From: Cristatella mucedo
Lineage: Eukaryota > Bryozoa > Phylactolaemata > Cristatellidae
Direction of reading: 5' to 3'
Length of the DNA: 64,000 nt
NCBI GenBank assembly: GCA_009760855.2
Contig: WPIO01000021.1
Coordinates: 808,001-872,000, forward strand
The translations under genes were made by a program, and so were the position numbers. Numbering within the stretch: position 1 is the first letter of the stretch; each line of letters opens with the position of its first letter. Positions 38,401 through 49,900 of this stretch are shown here, in pieces. The notes below the pieces were generated by a model, which did no database searches, was not told the origin of the DNA, and saw only the letters and a program-made list of their open reading frames with translations.

Positions 38401-41400
38401 TGAAATGCACTGTTGAGTCCATAAGTCCAATTCCAAGATCCTACAAGAAAATCCCCGATGCCTATTTGTGGCCTCTACTTTACATTCAAATAGCTGAGAG
38501 TGAAACATTTTAATAGCCTTGCATTGAGTCTAGCTATCTTCAAATTTTTTTTAATCCATATTCAGAGCTTTGCATTATGCATTACATTACGTTATGCAAT
38601 GCTTTGCAGGCAAGCGTTGGCAACTTTTCCACCATCCTCTCTCCTGTCCTGGTGCAGCTATTGACTGGAGAAACTCGTGAACACGTACTCATGAGGTGTC
38701 ATCTGTTCTGTTCAGAAGATTCAAATTGTCTTCTTGGGCCCATTCAATACACCTAGCTGCCTTGTCGTTAGGCTGCTTAAAGGACGTGCCCAACTCATGC
38801 CTTTTAAGAGTGTGTACAATGTGTCAATGGTTGTGAGCTAGTTATTGGTGGGCCCTGTGGTGGTGGCCATGACAGCCACAATGGCTCTTGCTATATTAGT
38901 ACAGGAGCCACTCGTGTCACGACTGCTGGAGTGTCGTCTCTATCTATAGCTACGGACTGCTAATATCAGTGGGGCACTGCCAATCGAATGGCCGGCTTTT
39001 GTCTATTCGGCGATTTAACGTGGCACCCGCAGCCACCCTAGCTAGGTGATCTACCGGTTTGCAGCAGTGTGTCCGGTTAGATAGTCGTATTTCTCACTAA
39101 ATAATTCGTCGTTGCTGGCTGCACTAGCATAGCCACGCTCTGCTTGCAGCCCTGTGCTGACCGGTGGCTCCTGTTGCAACACTTGCATTTATCAGTCTTT
39201 CTTGGTTTTGGTGGTGACTGCTGCCAACTGTTCTGGCCGAGTTAGTCACTCTCGTTATCCATCTGCATTGAAACCCCACGGTTTTGGCACGTGCTATGTA
39301 GTGTATCTCCATCTGTAACTCCACAAAGTCATAAAGACCATGTGGGTGTTACGCAGGAGAATTTTGTTTAGCGCACTCACAGCCTAAGCGGCTTTCGGTT
39401 CGCATTCGGTAGCCAACAGACTTCGTCTCAAGCAACAAAGAGAAAGTGAGAATCATAGCAGAGTCAGGAGAGCAGTTGAGGTAGTGAGTAGCATGGAAGT
39501 AGCAGCTCAAGACCACTGAAAAGGATGAGCCATACTCGGCAGCAGGAGAGTAGTTGTCGTTGCTTAAGAATTGTGAAAGCCAGTTCCACAGTCTAGGACC
39601 TGCAAAGCTAAAGCTTCTGTCGCCAACAGTCTTTAAGCGGAGGAATGGAAAAGCTAATTTATTGTCCACACAGGACCTGAGGGCGCAAAGAGGCTGAAAC
39701 TGGTGCAGCAGTTCAGCTAAGTATGGAGGAGCCAAGCCGTGGCGGGCCTCGTGGGTCAGCGTAAGAACTTTGCTCTGTATCCGTTGCTCAACCGGCATCC
39801 ATCTTAGCTCTTTTAGCAAAGGAGGCACGTGCTCAAATCTCTGGGACTTGAAGACTAGTCTAGCAGCCATATTCATAGTCAGCTGCAGTGGCCTGGTTGC
39901 TTTCTTTGGTAGCCCAGCCAAAAAGGAATTACAATAATCAAGCCGAAACAGAACTAAGGAGCTAGTTAAATTTTTGTGTGCTCCTAGCTGGTACAGAAGA
40001 AACCAACTTTGCTCAAGGGGCTCCCAGTGCATTTTGTACTGCCTTCTGAAAACGCCCCAACCCTGCTGAATTATAGTTTAAGGGCTCGTCGAAGATTTAT
40101 GGCGGCTATTCATACAGTGCTTGATAAAATGGTAAAAGCACCAAGGCCTGGCCTTAACTCGACAGTAAGGTGCTTGTACTTTGCGACCCAGGTCGTGAGT
40201 TTGAGTCCTATAGCAGGCGACAAAGAAGCAGGGCGATGAGCAAAGGGATTTTTAGAATGGTAGAAAGGAAATTGTTTCTATGCACGTTTAAGAGGACTGC
40301 CGGCTTTTAATTTGATGCTCATCTATCGGGTGTAAGAATTTCGTTTTAGGCAGTCAAACGATGTATGCAGGGCGTATCTTTAGCGCAGCTTCAAGGCTCG
40401 CAAAGAAATAATTATTCTCATTTATTGTGGGAGGGCTGACGTTCCCCTGCCCAGCAGCTTTAAGGTGTTTTTTCTCATACTTGATGCTTGGTGTAATGCC
40501 TTTGAGGCTGGCTTCGGGCTCACCAGATGAGGTGAAATTCCTTTTTAGGACCTGGGGCCTAAAGAGGCTTCTGGGCGGCATGCCTTCGGGCGCTCTTTCT
40601 CGAATCTTCCGTCGAGGAATTTCCAATATTTACTTAAAAAATCAGTTCTATAATGTGGGAAACAAGTGTGACCTATCGATAATAGCTGTCAAGTAAAAAG
40701 GAAGAAGAAGTCGGCCGATTCAACCAGTCTTATTTGCATGGTTTAGTAGAAGAGCATTATCGGCTGTCACATCCCTCTCACCCACTTGCAGTGATCAGTA
40801 AAGGACTCTCTGCTGCTACATTAATCGAACCCTCGACCTGAAGTGCAAGCATCTTGCCCCCTAGTAAGTCGCCCTTGGATCCAAACAAACGTTCAGTAGC
40901 TTTTGGTTGCTCTATTCTGACGGATGCAATCAGATGAGCTATAACGTTAAGCCACAATAACTCCTCATTCAGTGTTTGCACCTTAGTCTTCCTGTTGGCA
41001 GCTGATAGTTTTCATTATGGTTTATTGAAAATATGGCAGGCACTGCAGCTTTGCTCACAATTACTCTTCCCTTACTACTGTATAGTTAACACAATCTCTA
41101 GCCTACAGCCATTAATTAGTTTCAGGTCGATTGGATGCGCTTAGAAGAAAACACATCTTCTGTTGCTTTTCTAGTGAGCCACCAGGTGTAAAAAAGGCTG
41201 CATGCATCACACCAGCGGTGATTATGGTCACAAAACCAACCTCCCGATGAGCAAGTGATTAAGGCGCTACAAGGCACGCAACCATCCAAGTAGATCCATA
41301 TCGATCCATGATCCTCTTGTAGTTTGCATCTGTTTCTTCGGTAGTCCTATTTCTGTTTGTTGTAGCATTACCTTTTTGTTTGCCGTGCTCCTGTAGCTCT

Positions 41401-43867
41401 TGCTGGTGGTTTGGCGTACTAAAAGCTTAGCGCTTTCTTGACGAAGTTGTCACTTTCTGGCCACAGACTTCCGACTACGTTTAGCAGCTAGACTTGTCAG
41501 TAGTTAACGTTGCAGTTGCCACAGGACACCACTTCTCGAGATTATCTGCTCTGGCTCCCCATAAGGCAGCGCATCGACTTTTAGGATTTGTCTCTCACTC
41601 TTAGGTCCCTTTATTCTCTAGCTCCAGCCTACATATCAGAACTAGTTCTCAATGTGGCCATGCATCGTACTACCTGCTTGTCTGACTCAGTTTATGAAGC
41701 TATGCCTCGAACCAACCTCTGATCCTTTGGCGACTGTACCTTTAGCTCGTATCCTCCTTCCAAAGCATGGAACTCACTCCCGACTGACGTCATGAAATCT
41801 TCTGACTTGGCGACATTTAAACAGAAGCTGGAAACGCACCAATGTCTGTTTTTCACACCATTTTCGTGGTCCTTGTGAATTTTCCTTTGTGTGCATATGC
41901 ATGCTGACACTATACATATTTACTCTAACTATGTTGTTGTGCTTCCTTTATAGCATATGTACAGTGCCTAGAAAGAGATTAATTTCTCAGAGTTCGAATC
42001 GTTTAAATCACCTCAATGGGTCTAGGGAAGTTAATTGGTGTGGCACCGTTTTGAAGAATGACATTGCAAATATGAAATGCTGCTTCATTCGACGTGATTT
42101 ACATCCATCAGTAGGTGGTGGGAGTGATAGCTCTGAGTCGGCATTATCATACTTATTAGGTAGTATTAAAGATCGGTAACTCACGGCTAGAGAATGGAGG
42201 GACCTACAAGTAATTGGACGAATCTTAATAATAATAATAATAATAATTATGCACTGGATTAAGCGCCCTCAGAGAACTCAATCTCTTTCTAGGCGCTTTA
42301 CATTTGCTGCAAAGGGAAACGCGATTGAATGGTGAATAAACTGCTTGATAAATGCTCATGCTTGATAAGCAACATGAATAACATGGTTAGGGGTGACATG
42401 CACAGGGTCAGCATACAAGTGTGGTTAGTGGCAGCATGCACACTGTCAGCATGCATAAGCACATTGAGGACGAATCACAGGGACCCACTAAATGCTGTCC
42501 TAAATAAGGGTGTTTTTAAGTTCTTTTTAAATGTGGTCAAGTCAGGGGATGTTCTGACGCAGGTCAGGAGGGAGTTCCAGGCTTTGGGAGCGTACGAACT
42601 AAATGCACGATCTCCAAAGGATTTGAGGTTTGTACGAGGTATTGGTAAACTGTTGGATTCCGAAAAGCGGGTGGTACGATGCTTGGCCTGGTGGGGAAGT
42701 AGATCTGAGAGATAGTCTGGAGCCAAAGAATGAAGTGACCTAAAAGTGAGCGACAGAACCTCGAAGTCAGTCCGTTGCTTGACTGGGAGCCAGTGCAGGT
42801 CAGCGAGAAGTGGTGTGATGTGGCAACTGCGACGATCACAACAGACAAGCCTAGCTGCAGAGTTTTGCACCAGCTGTAGTCGCCTGATTGCACATGCCGG
42901 TAGGGCAGCAAGCAGTGAGTTACAGGAGTCAAGACAGAATGTCACAAATGCATGGACCAACTTGGACGTGGTATCCTTATCTAAACAAGCCCGAATTTTA
43001 GTGATGTTATTTAGCTGAAGTAGGCAGACTTGACTGTGGAGCTGATGTGATCGTCTAACGAGAGGTCACTTTGGAATATGACACCCAGATTTTGAGCTGA
43101 TTCAACAGGAGATATGCTGGCAGAGCCAATTTTGAGCGTCAGCATTTCCAATTTCTGAATCGCGCTGGGTTTTCCCATAACTAATAACTTAGTTTTATCA
43201 TCGTTAAGTTTTAGAAAATTTGCTGCCATCCATGTGCGGATGTCATCAATACATGCAGCAAGTGACTTGAGAGAATTCGAGGTGCTCGAAGGCTGGGAAG
43301 GATCAAAGCAAAGGTACAACTGAGTGTCATCCGCATAGAAGTGAAAGCCTAGATTGTGCTTGGCAATCACATCAGAAAGAGGGAGAGTATAAACCGTGAA
43401 AAGAACCGGACCTAGCACGGAGCCCTGAGGTACTCCAATTTCAGAGGTATCTCATATGATCTTTGTCCATTCACGTCAATACTCTGGAGTCTCCCACTGA
43501 GATAGGACTTGAACTATTGCAGAGCAGTGCCAGTGATGCCCAGGTGAGATGAGAGGCGCACTAGAATAACTTTGTGATCGATAGTATCAAAAGCTGCCGA
43601 AAGATCGAGCAAAACAAGCAGAGACACTCTACCTATGTCTGCATTCCTAAGTAGGTCGTTGTACACCCTAAGCAATGCTTATTCTGTGGAGTGATTAGCT
43701 CTAAAGCCAGACTGGAACTTACTAGTAAGGTTTGATCTTGAATTTGCTATGCAGCTTGATGGGAGGGCAGCACAGATTTGTGAGAGCTGTTTTAATGATG
43801 CATTAGTGACGTTCATGGCAGACAGGCATAGCTGCCGAGTTTTGCACCTACTGTAAGCGTCTTATTG

Positions 43868-43959
<92 letters not shown>

Positions 43960-46900
43960 CAGACCGTTGGCGATAGAAGCTTTGCAGGTCCTAGACTGTG
44001 GAACTCGCTTCCACAATTCTTACCCAACGACAAAAACTACTCTCCTGCTGCCATTTATGGCTCATCCTTTTCAGCGGTCCTGAGCTGCTACTTCCATGCT
44101 ACTCACTACCTCAACTGCTCTCCTGACTCTGCTATGCTTCCCACTTTTTCTTTGTTGCTTGAGATGAAGTCTGTTGGCTACCGAATGCGTAAATTGCTAC
44201 CGAATGGCTACCGAAACCCTCTTAGGCTGTAAGTGCGCTATACAAAATCCTCTCTCATAACACCCACAGTCTGTTTGTGGAGTTACTTACGGAGATACAT
44301 TACATTACATAGGAGGACTAGTGAGCAGCGAGTTCATGAAGCCTTGTTAGGAGGTCATGAATGCATAAACCAGCTTGGCTGTGAAATCCTTATCTAAGTA
44401 GGCCCGAATTTTTGCAATGTCACATGAGTTGAGGGAGGGGTCTTCGGAGCTGATCTGTCCATCTTGTGGATGAAAAGTCATTTTGGAACAAGACTCTCAG
44501 ATTCTGTGCACAGGCTACATGAAATATGCTGGCCGAGCCCTTCCGGGGGCCAGATTTACCGATTTCTTTCAAGTGTTGACTTTTTAATTAGCGATCGGAC
44601 AACATGCTCTGGAAGGGTGCATGCACGTGACCTCAGGCTAAGGTCATATTTATTACGACAGCTATTGAGGCTATCAGCATGTTTAGGCATCACTGAAGAA
44701 GAGCAGTGGGTATGGGGTCTAGAGGGCTAGTAGTCTTAGACTGAAAGTCAGCAGATGCAAGCCTGAAGGTGGAATTAAGGTAGAGCAAGGAATAGAGTTT
44801 GAAGAGATCTTACCATGGAACATGGACTCTCTGATCGTCTCTATCTTGCTGACAAAAAAGCAAGACAACGGGCCTGCTGCATCGCTAGGTAAGGTGTTTT
44901 TGGGGGAGCGGCTATGGAGATGGTTGATGAGTGACACCAACATTTTTGGATTGACAATCTGTGATTCCACATAGTTTTTAAAGAAACTAGATTTGCCCTT
45001 AACTATGATGGATTGGTACGACACAAAATAGTCCTTGCATGGCTGTTGATGGACAGGCAGGCCTGATCTTTTTTGTAATGTTTTTCAAGCTTTTGCTTAG
45101 TACTCTTAGCTAGTTTAACATGTGCAGTAAACCATAGGCCAACCGTGTTAGCACATATATTGTGCTTAGAACAGAAAACTCGTCCAAAACATCTGCTAGT
45201 GTCTCTATCAGAATGGCTGAGTGACCACACCAGTAAACTCATTTGCATGATGGTGCTCTGAACTTGGAGCAACTAGGACTTGATTCAAGCCTGGATCATG
45301 GTAGGATGCACAATAACGGATGAAGGTGCCCACACTGCTTACCAGAAGAAGGTTCCAGGGTTTGAATCCCTGGATTTGGTGTTCAGTGTTGTGCCTTTAA
45401 TGGTCCAGTCTTTTATCGAGTACTATCTGACAAGACCATGCTCTGTCACAGCCTCAAGTGTTAACTGTATGGCTCTACTGTGTGTTTGGAACTGGCAAGG
45501 CCTTTGAGGCTCAGGCGTGTAAAGTGATGGCAATACCAATAAACATTTTGCTTTCTATTGTGATCGCTTTCTGTGCTGTCCTAAATCCAGGTGACCCAGA
45601 GTATACATGAAATGACAAACTGAAACAGCTGAAACTTTGTGATAGTGAGTTGTCACTGTATTGTGGGAAGGGTTCAGTTACAGAGTACCGAATGATGACC
45701 CCTAAGAGTGACTTATTGAAGCACCGTCACCAGTTTTAAAACCACAGTAAAGATCTGAATGGAGTGGTCTTGAATTAATCTTGCTATAGTATCCCCTTGC
45801 TTCAGCCATGAACTGTGCTCCTAAAAGAGGCTTGTGTATGACTGAAAAATCACTAGCCTCTAGTAAGTGCATCTTTCATCATTACAGGGGGGCATAGAAG
45901 CAAGCTCCAAGTATGAGCTGTTGGCATTTTTTACCTAGAAATGCTTGTGTCTGTGTTTAGGTATGTACGTGTGCATGCACATACCCAGATGCATTCACAC
46001 ATTCATACAATCGTGTGTGCACTTGAGCCGCCATTTGCTTGCTCACCCACCCACCCACACACCTGGGGTGAATGCATGCATATGCACACTACAGATGCAC
46101 ACAAAGACAGTTACATGCATTCACATGCTCAGATGCATGTACACGGGCACTGTGTACCCAGATGCATATATTGACTCACATACTTGCACTTAGACAGGTG
46201 CACATGCACTCATGCATGCATACAGGCTTTTACACGTTCGCACACACACACACTCACACACACAACCAGGTGCAGGTTTGTCCGGTCATGACCGTAAGTA
46301 ATGTTAATAATAATACAATTCATTTGCATAGCACCCTAAGAGAACTTAATCTGTGTTCACGTGCTTCATTTATGCCACAGGGCTCGAGCCCACGACTTCG
46401 GCCGTCAGACACATTCACCTTGACCTCCATCATTAAAGGCGAGCACCTTAACCCTCAGGCCAATGACGCATTTTTGAGAACTCGTATATATAAGTTGTCA
46501 TTTTGTTGTCAAGAGCTGGTTGATTGTAGGTGCAGTGGTTAAAAGTAAGTTTCTACTGTGCAATCGAGTTACAGAGGCTCATAGCTCTTGTGTAATAATA
46601 CTGTGAAGACCTTTAGCTTTAGTTTCCTCTTACATGCCTAGAGTTGCATGTGCTTACATGCATGATGGCAAAGTATGCTTGCACGTGGTGGAAAACGATA
46701 TCTATTGCTAAAAGGGAGTAATGCAGGTATGTATTGTCGAGTTCAAGGTAAGCAACCTGAGAAAGCTAGGATGCTTTCCCCTGCAGTGGTGCCAGACTTG
46801 AAATAATTGAATACATACAGGTGCATTCAAGACATCTGTGGATCTAAGCATATTGCAATGCACTAGTTATGTAAAGCTCAACATTGTATACCTGCACTTG

Positions 46901-49900
46901 TTGTTATTAACATAATCTTTATATTGTGTTGAATGAATTTAGAAGGCTGTTTTGCCGAGTGTCACCGGAAATATTCCATGTGCTAGAACTTCTGGGCAGG
47001 GTTTTGTTATAGCCGTGTACAGAAATGCACAGAGGATTAAACCAAGGGCAAGGCCAACCTGTTGGCCTTGCCCTTGATGGCCATTCATTGGAAGGTTGAA
47101 GGGCACCTACCGAGCGTCATTCCTACTGTGTAATCCAGGGTGTTATTCCGGGTGATTTTAAGACTTGAGCCGGGGCTACTGGCCTTGGATGTCGTAATTA
47201 TGTATATGGAGCATAGTTATCCTCAAAGAAGTGATATTTTTACCGGAACTCGTTAGTGGGAAAAGAGAAATACTCTTGTTAGGTCCGTTAGGCTACTGAA
47301 GGGTGGTGGTGGCCAACCGGATCGGGCCGCCAGCTGCCAATCACGGAGTGCTCAATTCGCTGCTCCTGTGCCAGGGTGCTCTCAAAGAAAGGTGGCGAGC
47401 AAAGGAGGCAAACTGGTGGGTTATTATCTCAGAGGCCACCGGTTTTCTCTGGTGGCTCTTCCATCTGTGAGATAACTACTCTCACTGTGAAGAGGTTTGG
47501 GGGCGTTGCTGGACCTCATTTTGCAAGTTTTAGTTGTACTCTACGGTCCCGGTGGATCAATGCCTGTTGCTCCGTTCGACCGCAGGAAAAGGTTGTGTCC
47601 CGAAGGCCCCTTGACGGATAAGTATTGTTGTTTCGTCGTATATATTCTGCACGTACTTATTCGCAGTCTTCTGATCAGGATTACTCACGCAAACATAGGA
47701 TTGTGCTGGAAGGGTGCACCTCGTTTCAATGGTCGAACTACAGCTCGACTTCTAGCCAGAGTATGATGCCTGTATGATTTTTAGAAACTCAGGAAGCTGG
47801 CTGAACATGGAAAGCTGGCTCTGAAGCACGAACAATTGTATCTAATATGGTTGCTTGACAAAGGACTCAGATGAGAATTTCATGTTTGCTTTCTCTAGAA
47901 GCTGTAAATTATACTTTCTTGCTCGGTTTTGGTGGCACCAACGTCAGGTCATCTTATAAGCAGACTTCTAATGCAGATTCTGCAGACACGTTTACATTCT
48001 TTTGCAGACGAAGCGTCCTTGAAAAAACGCAAGAAGTTGCTACGCCGGCGGCCGGGAGAAGAGCAGCCAAAAGACGCAGCCAATGCTGGGGAGACAGTCC
48101 AGTCTCTCAGTAACGTCAGCAGCACCGATGCCACTCCTAGTGCTTGTGTTAGCAGCACAAGTCCATGCGAATCAAGCAGACGTCACCCCTTGCCATCAAC
48201 ATCACGTCCCACAACTACTTCACCTCCTGCAACACCAGCTGCACTTGGTACTAGACGTTCTTTGGCATCGGAGAAGTACGAGGCATCTTCATCGACAAAC
48301 GAGAGCAGTTTGGCTTCATCGGCAAGCGGCTCATCTTTGGACTTAGTACCTTTGTCAGAAGAAGACAGTCTTGCTGTCAGTATGATTATGCAGAATCATA
48401 TGCTTACTATAAATCCAGTGGACCAGCAGTCCTGGACCAGAATGACCATACCGTCGGCGCAGGCTCACGATGCCATCAACATGGCCGATTGCTTCATACG
48501 GCGCCTCATCAAGTTCTTGAAAACCATCCCGGAATTTTTAAGTCTATGTCAGGACGACCAGGTCGCTCTGCTGAAGGTGGGCATTGCATGGGCTCCGTTT
48601 CGGCTTATGTGCCTACTCGTATTAGCTTAAAATGCATCCTGTCAGGTCGATGGTCAGAGGTTCTGTCCCACGTTTTGGCTACGTTGAATATAGTTGAGGT
48701 CTGTTGTAGAGTCGTCTTTGAGTAATGAGGTATACCAAGATGCCTTGCATACTAGCAAGCCTTCTTGTCGATTTTCCATGTTGTTCTATGGACCGATTTC
48801 ATCTTGCTCATTGGCTCGATGATGCTATCACAGTCCATCCTTGCTTTAATTTTGTTTATCAAGTATGATATTACTCACCATTCAATTGCATTTCCCTTTG
48901 CAGCAAATGTAAAACGCCTAGAGAGAGATTGAGTTCTCTGAGGGCGCTTTATCAAGTGCATTATTATTATTATTATTAATGAAGCTCATTGGCCTGGTTA
49001 GAAGAAATGAGCGCAATTTCTCTCTGCTGGTGATTATGAGGATCGCCCTAATGGGCCCTTTGATGCCCAAGCAATAGCTTGGCTGTAATGCTGGACATTA
49101 GAGGTCCTGCTGGCGTAGCACTGTATGGTGTGACTGAATTGATGTTTGGCTCATTTGGAGGGTGGGATCGAGGATGCCCAAGCAAAGTAGATAGGCATGG
49201 TGTTTATTACATCCGAATTATTCTGAGCAAGATATTTGCTCACCATTCGATTGGTTTTCTTTGCAGCAAATGTAAAATGCCTAGAAAGAGATTGAGTTCT
49301 CTGAGGGTGCTTTATCAAGTGTATTGTTATTATTATTGTTATTATCTTGCCACCTATCAGTACACCATACCGAGTTGGACCTCTCCATCGTCGCCCGCCG
49401 TGGCGAGAGAGTTTTTTGTCTCAGACCGTCGGCACTGCCTACTGCAGGTCACGCGCCTATGTGAGTTAGTTTCAAAATGGTGCTGCTCTTGGTGTTGTGC
49501 AGTGAAAGGATTAATAGTGGAGATAACTCCTTGCATACAACTATGAACACCAGTGTGCTAAAACCAGTGTGCTTGACCATTATACTTTGCATCAATAGCA
49601 TAGTCGTAATAACCTTAATATGCTATCGAGCTACAGCTCGGGTTTTAAGCTAAAACAGGCTACACATGTTACTTTTTTGACTGTGGCAAAAATCTCAATT
49701 TTAATCAAATCTACATTCTGTGCTTCCGTGGGGTTATTAGGTAATCATTGATGTCGACAGAAAGGTGAAGCATGCATGGGTTTATTAGAAAACGTGTTTT
49801 GTTAGCTATGATTGTGGACTGACACGTCCGCTATGAATGGTTTCCTTTTTTCGCTAAAGATGGTGCTGCTCATCCTAAAGTCACACTTAACAGCCCTATG

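Larger units (their letters stand above)
37108..48007 (+). other. Intron 2 of the nuclear receptor
   Basis: 10.9 kb, GTGAGT...TTTTGCAG. It holds LINE-B (39.3-40.0), SINE-1 pieces (40.2, 40.7-40.9), LINE-A (41.5-42.0, 42.2-43.8), (AC)n, LINE-B (43.96-44.3), LINE (44.3-45.3), SINE-2 (46.3-46.5) and a hairpin at 47.4 kb. The stretch 45.3-46.3 kb includes a tRNA-like text (GGGTTTGAATCCC near 45357) and His-rich simple sequence. Confidence 0.85.
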
